Below, piece after piece: positions 1 through 17,945 of a DNA stretch of 64,000 bases. The stretch lies in the NCBI RefSeq assembly GCF_036373705.1, contig NC_089854.1:26648725-26712724 (forward strand), given 5' to 3'. The notes under the pieces are model-generated. The model was not told the origin of the DNA. It worked only from the letters and a program-made list of their open reading frames with translations, and did not search any database. Within the stretch, counting starts at the first letter, position 1; every line of letters begins with the position of its first letter. The position numbers and the translations under genes are program-made. This DNA comes from Amia ocellicauda. Its lineage: Eukaryota > Chordata > Actinopteri > Amiiformes > Amiidae.

Positions 1-925
1 AATGGGATCATTAATGGAATCAGTCAAGCGGCACTGTACATTATCACTGTTTACTGTACATTTCACATTGATTTGTTGATTAAATCCTCAAGTCAGATGT
101 GCAGACTGTTCTACCCACTGCTTTTCTATCATGTAAGTACAGTTTTGTCTCCCATCTGTCATTGAGATTGAGTGTAGATAAGTGAACAAATTAATTTCTG
201 CAACTTGTCAGATGAGAGTTACATTAGCCCTTAGTAATTACCTGCATGTGCTTGATACACTGTTCATTGCAATTTGGAATAGTAAAGCAAAACAAAAAGC
301 CTCCGCGGATCCTCAATATTCCCCAGCAATGGAAACATCTGATGGAAGCAATCATCCAGATTAAATAAATGCATATTAGTGTGGGACATGATCTCTATTT
401 GGGCCCAGGAACAAGCAGCAGTGTTGCTTTATCTACAACTTTACCTATGCAGATAACAGGTATGTACCAAGACCCAAAACTGAAAGATGTAAAAACCCAT
501 AAACCACTGTAAAATCAAAACTCAATTACTATATAGAATCACTGTTATGTTTTATTATTATTATTATTTGATTGTATTTACATTTGTTTTTTAGAACAGT
601 AACAGATTTTTATCTGGGCTGTCTTAACCTGTTCCACTCTGCTGGCAGAATCCCAGAATCAAAGGCCTCTCTGCTCTGTGCTCCAAGGGTTCCACAGATG
701 GCAGCGTTGCATTCAGGTTAATGATGAAATACTCCAAACATCTAGAGGGTGGGGAAAGAGGGCTTTACTGTAGGTTTTTACAACCAAGATTTGAGCACTA
801 TTGCTGAGCCAAGTCCTGTAAAAGACTAATCGCTAAGCCAAGAGTGCACATCAAAAGACAAACCGACAGAAAGAAGTCACGCTCACCGTAATGGGAGGAG
901 TGGACAGCAGGGTTGAGTATGGCAA
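1..925. other. Intergenic, downstream of dcxr
   Basis: No coding exon is visible on either strand. The stretch is AT-rich, with a short ATT run near 553-568. It holds the likely 3' UTR and polyadenylation site of the minus-strand dcxr gene. Confidence 0.6.
551..556 (-). terminator. dcxr: Candidate dcxr polyadenylation signal
   Basis: The plus strand reads TTTATT, so the minus strand carries AATAAA about 370 bases downstream of the dcxr stop. I found no other canonical hexamer between it and the stop. The neighbouring ATT run makes a chance match possible. Confidence 0.45.
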
Positions 926-4194
<3,269 letters not shown>

Positions 4195-7100
4195 GTCTGC
4201 GCGAAAGCCCAGAAAACCCCACAGCAAAACGGCGAGTCGTCTGAAATAACAGCGTTGCCAAAACACAAGACAGATGTGAACCCTACGATCGTAAACAGCA
4301 CATGCAAAAAAGAAAAATGCATTGCGAAAAATAGCCTAACTCCATTTTGTTCGTAGTCTTAGTTCCTTGCTTACATACTACGTGAAGAAATACAATCAAC
4401 CGTAAAGTACGATTTACACATTTAACTAATGATACTTTGGTTTCATATCTACCCACACAAATTCGTTTCCAGGCGATTGATATCGATGAATATTTGTAAT
4501 CAGGAAAATCTCCGGAGCTTTTAAAATTGCGAGCGAAGTTCACACAGGAAGAAAAACAGGAAAGTTGAATATTCACAGATCCGCAGATCCCCTGTTACTG
4601 GTTAATACTGACCATTCAAAGGAAACCTAGGAAAAAGTAATCGGATTTTTTCCCCCTTTGTTTTTTTGGCCAACTGTACGAATTATGTAAAGGCTAGTTT
4701 TAAAAAGACACTCAGTGGTCAGTTTTCTGAACACCATGGGTTAACCACAATTGTTTCTTATGGTATGGTGATTTGGTAATAATGTGCTGTAAGTGACCTT
4801 ACTTTCTAAAAGGAAGCATTCTTGTTCGTGGACAGATATGAGATCTGTTATTGTTCCCAGGATTGTTTGGATTTGGGGGGTGGATGTATTTTCCCCTTCT
4901 TTACTCTAGCAGGATTTACAGTATGCAAGCAAGCATCCATGGTAGACTGCTTTGACCTCATTAACACCACTAATTCCCCTAATTATGTCATCCAAAAAGA
5001 ACTGAAACCTCAGGACTGTAATGAGTGTTTTCCACGTTCCTGTGGGAAAGATGCAGAGTCTGAGAAAGTGAATGTTATGCTCATTATGTAAAGCTGCGCG
5101 AAGCTGCTGTGCTATGATATCAGGTCTGGGGGCGCAAATTAATGTTCCGACCAGTTGCTAAAACAGGCTGTTGCCTTCAACTCATCACACAAAGGACGCA
5201 ACCCCATCTATCAGTTTCAGAGCCCTATGAACTCCACTGTGATGTATGAAATCACTGATGCTGGCAGAAAGTGCAGTTCGGATCACAAATTAGCTTATGA
5301 CTAATGGTCTTCTGTCCACATGCACTTTCTTTTCTTTTTAATTATCAAAATGGATTGTAGTTATACTTGCATCTGCACATGATCATACCAGATGTCTGAG
5401 CGATTAATTGGCAAATGTAATAGCATACATGTGACAGGCAGTGTGAGGTTTGCAAACTATTGTGTTCTCCCATGTTCAAGCTCTGCGAGAGTGGCGGGGG
5501 TGGGGGGAGACACAGGCTTCAGCCTTTGTTTGGGAAGAGGAACACTGTAACACCCCTATGTGAGCTGGGAGTAGGTGAGATCTGGACCGTAACTTGTGTT
5601 TTTAGTACAGTAAGGCCAGAAATGTCAGGGTTGTGTTATGACGCTCTAAAAATGGGTTCGTGCTGCACCAGATGGCATCCTGCAGTGAAGTGAAACTGCC
5701 GTATTAGCATTTTCAGGGTTGCAATAAATATGAACATGTAGAATGTCGTAAGCCACACACACAGGAAATTAACATTCAAATACACATGATTGCTTTTAAA
5801 TTATTTTCATGTTGGCCAGCCTCTGAGAGGAGCCAAGGGACTAAGTTCACAAGAAGGAAACTTTAATTATATAGGAGATTTTTGCATATATACTTATACA
5901 GACTTTGGCCACATTTCCATGCATATGTACTGCTCCACTCCAATTTCACTAACCACTCGCTCTTAGTCAAAACTTGGAAAAATGTACCCCTGCAGCTTAC
6001 AACCCGTTATTTGTTTTACAGATTTTGTTAGGAAGATTCCGAAAAGTCTTCCAAATGGTATTGCCATTTCCCTTATAATAACGAGAAAACTATCCAACAA
6101 GCATAAATTATATAACTTTTATAACTCCCCAAAGAACTGTGCATGCAGCTTTTTAAGAGTTTTATTTCCTGTGCAACATGTTTGGTCCAAGCGACAGTAT
6201 GTCTGGTAACAACAGTACCACTCTCCGCTATTGTTTTCTCTCCGGAGTTTAAACAGTGAGAGTGAATGATGCCGTGTCGCCATGGTGAGCACTTGTGTTT
6301 TTTATTCTGGACACAGTGTTTGGCTGGTTACCGGTGCCACTGCTGCACCACGGAGCCGGCAGGCAACTTCTCCTCCTCTGCCAGGCTTCCGTGGGCTCAG
6401 ACTTGCTCTTTGGCAATGCTGCTGTAATTAAATACAGTTTTTCCACTATTAACAAAATCCACAAGGGAAGACAATTAGCAGATTAGCTTAGTCAGTTTAG
6501 TTGGCAGCTCTTTCTCTTTTAGTTTTCTATAGGTTTGTTTTAAGTTGTTGAGATTTTCGTTCTTGTTTGTTTTCTTTTTGCATTATGTAGCATTAAAGAT
6601 CAAATAGTGTTCTGAAAAATGTAGCAATACACATTGTGCTTTGCTTGAAGCAGTTACAAGGTGATACATAAGCTGATGAGTTGCTGAACATATGTGATGA
6701 AAGTATGCAATCCCCTTCAAGATATCAGCTTGCACTAATGCAGAGGCAATCTCCCCCAGCTGCTGAGTGCCAGGAGGAGCTGGAGGGGTCTGTTAGAAAA
6801 ATGTAAAAAAAGAATGACAGATATACTCCATAAACCGCTGAAGCAAGCCATGGTGCAACGCTTTATTCTTAATTGCTTGCTCTGCTGTGCTGATCCCTCT
6901 CAACACGGGGACTGAAAAGAACAGTGCAATGTAATTCCACTCCCAGTGAGAATGACGTCCATCTCTCTCTCTGCAGTTATTGCTTCATATATGTGAAAAG
7001 CACACCACAGTTGTGTGGCTGTTCTCTTTCCTTGCGCTACGGTTTCCCTCCCCTAAATATATAATCTCTTTACGGTATTGCATGAGTTGGGAATTCCTCT

Positions 7101-8443
7101 CTCTTTCCCTGTTTCCTCCTAACAGGAGGCCCACCCCTGGGGGTGACCGTTTGTGCCAACAGAAGAGGGTGTGAGAGCTCCACAATGCCCAGTTACACAG
7201 GTAAATAGCGGACCAGAACAGAGATTTGCCACCAGTTTGGTTTTCACGTATTCGGCAGCATGCTTTATTCATAGGAAGAAAACATCTTAAATCATAGCAA
7301 AGAATAAAAACAAAGAAACAGTCAAGCTAGGTGTGAAAGAGACATTTCACTCCACTGGCCGGCAGTGAGGAGTCAGGGAAGTTTAGTTCTGGTGTGTAGA
7401 CTCCTTCAAAGGGAGCTCTAGAGCACATGGAGATTGAGTCAAGGCAACATGCTAGAACTGCAAGAAGAAGAATACAGACTGGCTTGGAAAATTATACAGA
7501 GGAAAACAAACATGAATACATGTATATAGTTCATTTCTGTCAATGCCCTGTAATAACCATGGAAATAACAAGCCAGTCCTGGCCTGCTCTGTATTTTATG
7601 GTTAGGGGCATAAATTATTAAGCTTTTATTTTCTCCCAGGGAAATATTATTAGCACCATTTCTTTTAAATGGGAGAAAAAACAAAACCATTTCAGTCTTC
7701 ATATGCTGAAATAAAATCTTAAATGAAATAACTTAATTCAATATTTTCTGTTGCAGGAACTGAATCAGTTTTAAGGCAGAGAACGGTGTCTCTCCGGTCA
7801 AAATGGATGCGTCTCTGAATAATGTTTTCTGTTATTGGAGTCTTCAGCAATTAAGAATGGGAATTATTTAGCAACAAGAACAATGACAAAGGAAAGGAAC
7901 AACACTGTCTTCATTGTGAAATAGCCACAGATGACCGGGTTCTGAGCGGTCTTTGTTTTACTTCTATGGTTACATTTTCTCCTGCTGAGAATGTTTACTT
8001 CTGACCTCATTGGCTGTTGTGCTAAAAAAATAAAAAATAAAAGCAGCACTGTGATCTCGAGACTCTTTCAATAAATTAATATTACATCTGGACCAAGATC
8101 TTCACAGAAGTACCTTTTCTTCTCCCTCTGTGTTCAGATATTGTGCAGTGAAGTCACTGAGATGAAGGAGATGCATCAATAACAAAACAAAATAAAAGTC
8201 AAAGGCAAAGTGCAGTGCATCACCGTTAGCTGCCGCACCGTGTTCCCAGCAGTGTGCTCTGAGGACCGCGGCTGAGACCGTGTCGGAGTGGGAGCTCTGG
8301 AGAAAGGCCAGAGAGCAGCAGAGCAGTTTCCAGCAACAAGGCCCCCCAAGCCTGACCTGACAGCTCTGCGAGTCTCCTGCTGCACAGGTGTCCAGGGGAA
8401 GAGGGCTAGGTGACGGGGTCGGGTTAGCAATAGAGGCCGGGGG
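4195..8443. other. Intergenic between dcxr and rfng
   Basis: This holds the dcxr promoter side (4195-4600) and rfng 3' sequence. No further exon with splice signals and a recognisable protein was found. Open frames at 6249-6486 and 6980-7272 occur on both strands and match no family I know. A plus-strand TATA-like or CpG-island promoter is not evident. Confidence 0.5.
7625..7630 (-). terminator. rfng: Candidate rfng polyadenylation signal
   Basis: Minus-strand AATAAA (plus TTTATT) lies about 0.8 kb downstream of the rfng stop. A second one is at 7264-7269. Which is used cannot be told from the sequence. Confidence 0.3.
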
Positions 8444-11400
8444 TCAGGGGAGCTTTTTGCGGGGACACCATTCTGTATCCGGGAAGAGAAGGCAGTGGAC
8501 GGTCTTGAACCTAGAAAGGCAGAGGGATGTGCTTGAACAACCTGATTCGTGGGGTGTGTGAAAGACAAATATCAGTGTGGGATGTGTGCTGGGGGTCTTT
8601 AAAGTGTTCCTAATGCATATTGCAATTGACTCCCAACTTAAATCTCAACTATTTATGACTTGGGATCTCCTTGTACAATGTACTATAATTTCAGGTTAGA
8701 GATAGCTTCTGTATTTGGAATGAGTGCATTGTGCACTTTAGGTAACAGTTAAGTGCTTTAGACCAGTCCCTGCGCTCCGTTTCTGTGCTGCAGTGTTCGG
8801 TGTCAGTATCTGCTGTGTGGTTGTGCGTGTACGTGTGATAGTACTGTGCCTTTACCTTGAGGGGTCCTCTGCCAGAGAGAAAGATCCACCAATACTGACC
8901 ACGTTCCTTCGGTTCTCATAGCCACCGTAGCTCAGGGTCACCTGTAAGATTGACACAGTCCTCACTCACACACTGCCAATTTAATGCTGCATGGGCTGTA
9001 CACCAAATCCCGGGCCTTTCTTTGTGAATGAGACCCCAGTCTGACCTGTCTGAGCACGGTGTCGGTGGGCAGCCTCTGCAGGTTCTCCAGGTGGGAGTGG
9101 AAGAGACGAGTATGTGTCATGGCGACCTCCAGCAGAGCTTCGATGATGTAACCAATGGTGCAGTCGTCAGGGAGACGAATCTTCTCTGCCGTGCTGATAA
9201 AGTTTCCCAGGCTGCAGTGGGTGAAAATGATATTGTGAATGGTCTAGCCTGCTGGGCTGCCACTGATCATAGCCTCCTCATTGTCCTATATTTGAGTTCA
9301 GTGAATGTGTTGTGGTTAAAAGGGTGAAAAGCTGTTAAAGACTGGGTTTAATTTAAAATGCATTGGACCTTTTTTGTTTGTTTTTTATTTTTTACTTTTT
9401 AATTGTTTCTTTATTTTGTTCAATGCATTTTCAGTTATTTTCAATGTATTTGACCCTTTTGTTGGTGTGCAGTTTTTGCTTTTATCACGTTTGTTTTGTT
9501 GATTTGAGCACGTTTATTTTAAAGTTAATTGTTTTAGTTTTTGTTAAAATCACAAAGATTTTAAAAATTTTAAGTGATTTTAAGGACTGACATTTTAATG
9601 ATTTTAATCACAAGTATTAAAAATTGAATTGTTTTTATTTACGTAATGTAAAATACTTAACCTAATAAACAGTATTTTTCTTCCAAATGCCACAAAAAAG
9701 TAAAAGTAAAAGAGTGTTATAATACTGGTTGAAAGCAGTGATTCTTATATTTCAAGTACAGCTTGCCAAACAAGCAGCAGAAGGCCACTGATGTTAGCAA
9801 TGTGTTAAAATAAGAGAATAAGATGCAAGTCTTGAACTCGCAGACAAGGCATTCAGTCATCTTTGGTTTAAGCCCCCTCTCACCTGGCCCAGGGGCTCAT
9901 TTTGAGCGCCAGACCCCGGCTGATGCAGAACCCTGCACCTCCTGTGGCAAACCAGAACTTCACAGATGTCTGTGGGACACAGGCAAAGAGTAGGTCAGAG
10001 TCGCAATGTTCGCACACACACTCACACTCTTAGGACAGGAATGACTCTTGAATAAATAGAATAAGGAAGAACTTTCTTGTACTGTATTTTTGCTCAACAT
10101 ATTGCATTAGCTTTGTCTTCTATATGTTTTGTTACATAACAAAACAATTTATATATACAAAACATAAGAGCAATACAAAGTGCAATAATACAGTACAGTT
10201 CAAAGCATAATGAAATTTAGAAATTCCAATTTACACAAGTGTATAGGAAATATACAGTAAACAATACAAGTCCTACATCGTAGATAGTAAAAGCTAGTAA
10301 GTGCAGGAATCGTTAAGAGCTAAGGAAAAGGAGGCATAGGGGAAATCAGAATAAACAATACAATACAATACAAATGTTACACTGAATCAGTGCAATTTTA
10401 CAGGATAATACACTACTAAATTACTAATATAGGTCTGACTTGTCTCACATAATCATGTAAATTACACCTTAAGTTATATAAATATGATGCATAGCAGCCT
10501 GAAAGACTGCAGCCACCCACATTTTACACCGCCACAATAGTGCAGACACACACAGAGCACAGATACAGATCTCTGCACCACAATGCAGGCAGAAGCCATT
10601 GCTGGTTCTGCTCTACAGATGACGGATATGAATGAGTGAGTATAAAATAAAAAAATCTAAATAGAAAAGACACTCAGGCTGCTTTGCTGTCCCCAAGTGT
10701 ATAATATGACAGACCCTTCATAAAATGCAGCAGTAGCTCACCGATCCATCGCTCTTGACCCTCTCCGCAGCCTCGATCGGGTGGTCCAGGCTGGGCCGAC
10801 CCAGGTAGATGTCCTGGGTGTGGGAGTAGGATGACAGGAGTCGCAGCAGACTGGGCAGGATCACGTAGTTGTCATCATCCACATGGCAGAACCACCTGCA
10901 AACAGACACACACTGCTCACATACCATATGATTGACGTGTGCTTGAAATGATACCACTCAGACACAGGACAATTATGCTCAATACATGCTTTAAGATGTT
11001 TAAGGTAAAAGGAACATGATAATACTCATAAGCTTGGATGTGCATCCTTTTTTTTTCCCTGTTGGATGGAATTTAAAAACAAACATTACGATCTTGGCAT
11101 TTCTGGCTAAACAGCAGAGCGAATGAACTGAAAACACTTTACTCTGGGTTGGTTAATCAAGTCCTTCATGTAAGTATTTTTGTTTCTAGGGCTGTTGTTC
11201 TGGAGCTGTGCTGCCTCATGTGTAGTTATTTTGATGTAAGAGGTCCTGCGGGGGTGATGCTGGTTGACAGCCCAGCGCGCTGAGGTGAGATGACCACACT
11301 CACTTCCTCTGCGACTCGATGAACTTGTCGTACTCCACTGACATCTTACAGCACAAGGCCTGCCGAGTGTGCGCTGCCGAGCAGTTGGTGTTGATCATGT

Positions 11401-14400
11401 TGTCTCCTGGAAAAACAAACGCAGCCCTATCAGAGAGGACCCTACTGATGTGACTGATGTGACTGATTGTCAGTTAATAAGGGAGAATGTGTGCCTTGTG
11501 TTAAAGTAGTCCTGCTAATGTGGCCTGTGTGAGATTGTATACAATTACATTTATATTTCAAAACTTGTATTCCAAATTACCACTCAATATCTGTAAATGA
11601 CAATTCTTTTTGTTAACCTTTAAGCTATGGTAAGCTAGCGAGTTCACATAGTCCTTAAGGCCAATTGTATTACCTGCTTTCATTCTGAGCTCCTTGTCCT
11701 CTCCGTCTGTGAAAATAAAGGTCTGGGGAAAAAAAGGACAAAAGAGACTGAATGAGTCCTAAGTGGCTGCTTCCACCCTTTTCAGGAAGAGTCAAGCCAG
11801 GTTCTGAAGGCTTTGTGTTTAAGCTCTTGACGCACAACGCCACTCCTTTTGTTTTGGGACAGGGAGTGTGTTTTAGGTGTTAAAAGAGCAGCCACGCCCT
11901 TTCTACACAGGCTGCAGGGAGGCAGGTCTCCCGAGGTGGGGAGGAAGGTTAGCTTTCAGAGTTGGCTTGCCACAGGTCTGCCACAACAATACCCAGACAT
12001 AATCACTCTGGAAAGCAAACAGTTGTGCTCTCTTCTCTGGCTCACAAAACTGGACTTTCCACTGACTTTCCTTTTTTCTTTGCTCTGAGAAAAAAACATT
12101 TATCATGAGCAGAGAGAAAGAGAGAGACCACAGGCATCTGGACCCAGACGCACTCGCTGATCAAATATAGCCAAAGCAACAGTGGGAGGATTGCCAAAGG
12201 GGGATAAATCTCTCTTGCAGTAAATTCAGCTGTCATACAGTGTATGGGATCTGGATGAGGCAAAGACTGCACAGATTTCCATAGCCTCAGATTACATTTC
12301 AATGTGCCTTGTTTGTTTGTCCCAGTACCTTGTTAACATACAATTCTAATGGCCGCCGATAAGAGAATAGGGGCATTTACACTGCCATTTCTGATCCGGA
12401 TCAAATGCAGTGTAAATGTGCCTAATGTCCCTCTGTCTCGTGATTTAATTGTGGCCCACTGTTCCACTGCTAACAGGTGTAGCTTAGATCAGGCTTCTCT
12501 GATTTGGGCTCCATCAATTACCCCTCATGATTTGTTTGTGCATTTCTGGTTTGTTAGTGCCCATTCATTCATACAATCGAGCCTTGATTCACTGGCTTTA
12601 CTCAACCTTGGCCTTTCTAAGAACTCTGTACTTTCTTATGCTTACAGTGAGTTAGCCATTTCCTAAACTCAGTGCCCTTTATTATATTAAATAAAACCCC
12701 TCTGACTTAAATTTTGCCATACCAATGTGTATTTTGGGGGTGGAATTATGTATCAACATTTAACAATCTTAACCATTCTACTGACCAAATATATACTCCT
12801 TACATATTAACTGCAGTTTATCACAATTTTGATTTAGCTCTAATCATTTCCCTTTTGCACACTCTTTATCTCCACTTCTGGAGTTCTTGAATTATTTACA
12901 TATTTTGCTAAAACAACAACCTGAAAACAAAGCCTGCGCTTGTACAGGAGCTCCATGTATTTCCATTTTAATCCACTTTGGGAAATAATCCAATGTGTGT
13001 GCCTAGAGCTCCATTCACACCCTTCAAAACGGCTGCTATTCTCAACTGCTGCCTGACTTTATTTCAAAGCTACAGGGACCACCTTTGCCTTAAACTAATA
13101 TAGAGCGGTTCTGAATGTTTAACATATTGTGTTACCCTGCTGGGAACCAGATGCAGACCTCAACGTTGAAATGAGACATGCACACGTGGCACACTTCCTT
13201 CACACGCACCTACACAAGCCTCACTTCAAGCCTGGAGGTGGCTTTACGAGTGTTGTTATACAGAAATAATACACGTGGCCTCTGACTCCAGGCTGTGGCT
13301 TAGCCAACTCTCAGGGGCTTGATGCCCTACATTCTTTAAACATCATTGAAATAATGATAATGATAATAAGCCTCCGATATTCAACTCAGTTTTGACCATG
13401 CACTGTTACATGAGTTTAAGATGTATTCGTTTCCTCCACACCTCTACAGGGTTTTCCGTTTTGTCTCGGCCCCTAAAAAGCCATCTGGAACTTCTGGAAA
13501 GCAGACGTCTCGGGTTCCCTGGTACAGAATGTTCTGTTTCTCTTTGCTGCAGATGTGGAACATAATGTTATTCCTGTTCTACTGAAGCTGGAGAGAAGCC
13601 ACAACTTACTAGCAATGACAACCCCCTAGCACTATCTCCTAATGCAGGCATTTCACATCTCAAATCAGGCTTATCGGTCTGGCTGGAAAGCAGGCTATCT
13701 TGGTCTGGGCTGCGAGGCACAGGAGTGGGAACAGCAGCCTTGTAGCAGCAGCTCAGTCCTCCAGAGAGATGCAGATTTTGGACGTAAACCCCCAGAGGAG
13801 CAGATAAAGGCTCCTGCACACTCTGAAGGAAACCATACGGGCTGCATCAGCTGACATACCGTGCTTTTAAAGAGCAGGCCAAGATTCTTTGGCTTAAGCA
13901 AACATAGCAGTGCTGCACGTTGGGACACACATGTGGCTGGCAGTTTCATATTCCCGGAGAACTTCCTCCCCAGTGACCGTCTGTCTCCTGGCTGCCCAGT
14001 GCTTTAGTGGTGCTCTGTCAGCAGCCACCACACTCTGGTCGGCTAAATGTTTTCCTGCACTTCCTTCAGCTCTCACTAGAAGTTCCTTTTACAAACACAC
14101 TTTTTTTGTCGGCCTTAAGAGCTGACCTTTTCAAATCCCCCACTCCCCGGTTCATTTTGGATGAAAGCGGCAAAGAAGTACCTCTTGGATTTTAAGAGTC
14201 TTTAAGAGCAAAACCACAGGTATTTTCCAGAAAAAAGCAAATCCACCTTTCTTCCATTCTTTTCAAATACATTTCAAAGCAGATAAGATTTTTGCAGAGA
14301 AGACTAATTAAAGAGTCGGTCTATAAAGTTCGACCTTGAAACTAACCAGTTGAGCTGCTCACTTCTAAAACCTAAAGAAGCTTAAATACTCCCTATAATT

Positions 14401-15536
14401 TTCCTTTAAAAAAAAAAACGTACACACAATCACACACCATTTGGTTTTACAGTCCAATATATATACTCTATATATGCAAAATAAAGTTACATAAACAGTA
14501 ATCTCATGATGTATAATTCTAGTGTGGAAAATGAGTGTGCTGAAATTGGCTGAATCAGCATGTACTACAAATAAAGAACAAATGATTCTGTATTTAGGGA
14601 GTGTGTTGTAATCAGCTTCATGTTACGTAAGCGCTGTGGGTTGTTTTATATTCTGGAAAGAAACACAATCTCAGGGCATAGAAGGATTCAAAATTGTTTC
14701 CAAACTGTTGGTTGCACATGATTATTAGAAGGGGGGGTAAGACCTTGGCTTTGGCACAGAAGGCACATTTTTGCTTGCTTGTTAAAAAGCATCGGTGCGC
14801 CATTGAACACGATAGATTTGTACTTTCGTCAGTTTTAATTCAGTGTCTCTTCTTAAGATGGAGACAGACAGTCTACCAAGAAATATGCATGAGTGACTGA
14901 TAGTGTGGGCAACTGCAAAAGCCTGCACAGGAAAAATGGGGGCAGGCAATGGCGAGGGGTTTAGACAGGGCAGAGAGAAGATTACTACTTCAAAAGGTCA
15001 CCAAATGTAGCTACCTGCTCCTTGGCTCTGGAAATCCAGGTCTGGAACAGCAGGTCCACCCTAGACTTGTGGTATTTCCTTGTCGTTTTCACCGCGATAA
15101 ATATGTCTCCCAGCTCCAGACGATCTCGAGGATGAGGGAGTCTACCCTGATGACCGTCGTCACCCAAAAACTGCGCAGTCTCCCTTTTACCTGTGACCAG
15201 GCTTGTTCGTCCATCTCCTTGGGCTTTAAACACTCCACCTGCGTTTCCCTCTACCGTGTCCCCATCCTTCATTTCTCCGTTTCCACTGGGCGGCACCAAA
15301 CTGTCATTGCCCGTCACCTGAGCTGTGACAGGGAGTTCTAAATATCCCAAGCGGCCTTGCTGCTGGCTGGCCCCTCCCCCTCTCGTCCCCGTGGTCCTGC
15401 CATGGGGTCGAGGGTGCGGGACGTCGATGGGGTGCTGTGGGGGCTGCAGGCTGGGGATCAAAAGCAGCAGGAAGGCACAGAAGGCCAGGGACAGCAGGAA
15501 GCAGAGCTTGCTTATTCCAACCCGGGACAAGTGCAT
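8444..15536 (-). CDS. rfng: Fringe beta-1,3-N-acetylglucosaminyltransferase (radical fringe)
   Basis: Golgi type II enzyme that adds GlcNAc to O-fucose on Notch EGF repeats and so tunes ligand choice. Exons, in transcript order: 15015-15536, 11674-11722, 11304-11406, 10742-10895, 9884-9969, 9046-9211, 8856-8941, 8444-8510. All are GT-AG with consistent phases, giving 410 aa. The start has A at -3 and opens [10 protein letters not shown], followed by a signal anchor (about 10-28). A long stem follows; the Fringe domain begins near residue 143 (FIAVKTTRK). The metal-binding DDD is at 231-233 ([10 protein letters not shown]). The PDDCT segment with the expected catalytic Asp is at about 319-323. 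An NCS sequon is at 198-200. I call it radical rather than lunatic or manic fringe mainly from its position between dcxr and gps1. It is longer than human RFNG (331 aa as I recall), with the excess in the stem. Confidence 0.93.
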
Positions 15537-17345
15537 TCTTCTAGAGCTGGACTCAGCCGCCGGGCCCAGCCTCGGACTTTCCTCTGCTGCCCATTTTCCT
15601 TACATACCACTGTGTCCTGGAGACAGAAGCATGGAGAAGGAACGTTAAGGATCAAATGTATCACCTGACCTTCAGTTTTTATTTTGCCACCAACATTTGT
15701 AAATGTCTTAATGTAATCCAGATCTAGTTTGTCATTTGTCGAAAGATAAGCAGTACTACACACTGAAGTTAAAGAACTAATGACCTTTCACTTAATAAAT
15801 GCACACTTTTCCCAGCTTTTAAATGGGGAATTATGTAAAGTTACCTGTGACAGAACACGCTGGGCCATGGCTCTTAAGGACCAAAGTGGTATTATACTAG
15901 TGTGAACCTGTTACACTGTGAGCTACAAATGCTGGAACTGAAGCTAACCTTTGCTAGCATCCGTGTATTGTGGTGTAACCCACAAACCTAGCTACCCACA
16001 AATATCAGTTTTGCAATTTTGCTCCATCTCTCACCACTTTTAATCTCAAACCCCTTCTGTTTAGACTGAATCGTAGACAATACAAACTGCTCCTATCAAA
16101 CCTGAATCCAAAACGTATCTGCACTGTTCCACATTCACTGCACACACATTGTACTGCATGATACACAGTATGTAATATACTACCGTATTGTTTCTTGCAT
16201 CAAACAATTATTCTAAATAAGAAAGTGGAGGACAGTCCAAACTTTCAGGTCACAATTCATCTATATGTGCTAATGTCCTTAAGGGTACAATGGTCAGATA
16301 TCTATTGTTCTATATTGTCTTGTATGGAAGTATTAAGCTCATACATCAAGCGCTGGGTTTTGTTCCAAAACGATTTAAGCAAGCAGTGGCCTCATACATT
16401 TCCTTCCCCCCACACGAACTCACTGATGTACAATCAATTCAGTGTTTCCAGGGATCCATCACTGCCAGCTTCTCTAGCTTTATAGTATTATTTTTTATGT
16501 AATCAAGATGCCTGGAAACCATGTAAAATTTAAAGCAGAGCTCGATTTGCTGAGAATTGTTCATGTTTTCACTTAGTATGTTATTAATGTTCTGTTATTT
16601 GCCAGCGAGTGCTGCTGTCACTCTTAATAAGGAAGCTTGCCTTCAGTGTGAGTGTAATTTCCTGTTTTCTATTTTCAGTGTAGCAATGACACTTAAACCA
16701 GCAGCAGATGGTATTCTCTGAAAGTCAAAAGCTGAACCTAAGTACTTTGCTTTTGTGAACAAAAGATGCCACTTTACTGAATCCTTGATTTTTACATGAG
16801 GACTGACTGTTTATTCCATCAATCAAGGGGCATCACTCAATGTGTGTGTGGGGTGTACCTTTACCTCAAGGAAGAGCAACTGAAGATAAACAGTTTAGTA
16901 CAACAATACTGAGAAAAAGCAGTATGGGTCTATAGTTATTTCAATAGCATAGCCAAGAATGTGTTTCAAGCTAAAACCACACCATTCCTAATTCTGAGTA
17001 ACCAGAGCTGTGGAAGAATGAATTGGTGTGGCTGGGTGGAAGGAGATCTTGCATGAGAAGAATACGTGTCAAAGCAAATATGACGCACCCCTGCCAGGCA
17101 GCACCCCCAACCTTTATTAACCTTCACTGATATCAGCAGGGGTCTCTCTCCCTCTGAGCCCCAGTGCCCTACAGATGCATGGCAGGGCAACTTCTGCATC
17201 TAAGTGGAGCATTGCAAAGCATTGTTAACAGTGCACAAATCTGTACCCCAGCACAGAAAAACACCTCCAGCATGGATTGATTGAATAACATTAAAAAAAA
17301 AATGTTATGCGCTTGTGAAATTCAGGTGCCCCTTTCTATTGGAAA

Positions 17346-17347
<2 letters not shown>

Positions 17348-17387
<40 letters not shown>

Positions 17388-17396
17388 GGAGAGAGA
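17348..17396 (+). repeat. (TG)n followed by (GA)n microsatellite
   Basis: About 13 TG units at 17348-17374 are followed directly by an AGAG-rich purine run to about 17396. Confidence 0.9.
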
Positions 17397-17945
17397 ACAG
17401 ATCTCGGTCTAATTCATGGAAAAATACTGAAGCTTTTTTATTGACAGGGAAGGTTTATTCATCTGTCTTTGGGGCCAATGAAAATAACTGCTGGAACTAT
17501 AAAACTGCGATGTAAGGGACGGTTTCATCGCGCAAAAGTGCCCATTATTTACTATGCCAAAACCAACAATGGAAAGCCCCACAAGCCATTTTCAATCAAC
17601 TGGACTAAATATGTCCACTTCTAGTCTGAGGCTTCAATAATCGCAGTAATTTATCTTGCACCACTGTGACTGAATTCAGAGAAGCAAGCTTTGCAAGGTC
17701 ATGATATAATTTAAATGCAACACGTTTGTATCTGGAAACATCTGTATGGACACTACGCAGAAGCAGCAGACGTCTCGTTTAAACACGCAGCCTTTTTACA
17801 GGACTAGTAGCACGAATACAACTTGAACCAAAAAGTGGTACATGTAAATGATGCAGGAACACATTCAACAAATATATAGAAGCCTTGTCATCAGATCCAC
17901 AAAACAGCAAGGTTACAGTTCATACTTATGTGAATTCATGTTGTT

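Noticed and set aside
10130-10400. AATAC-type repeats in rfng intron 4
   Set aside because: Only three or four short units near 10357-10373; the surrounding AT-rich DNA shows no clear element boundary.
14949-15668. Plus-strand open frames of 103-130 codons antisense to rfng exon 1
   Set aside because: They mirror the GC-rich first exon of rfng, and no splice or start context or known protein supports them.
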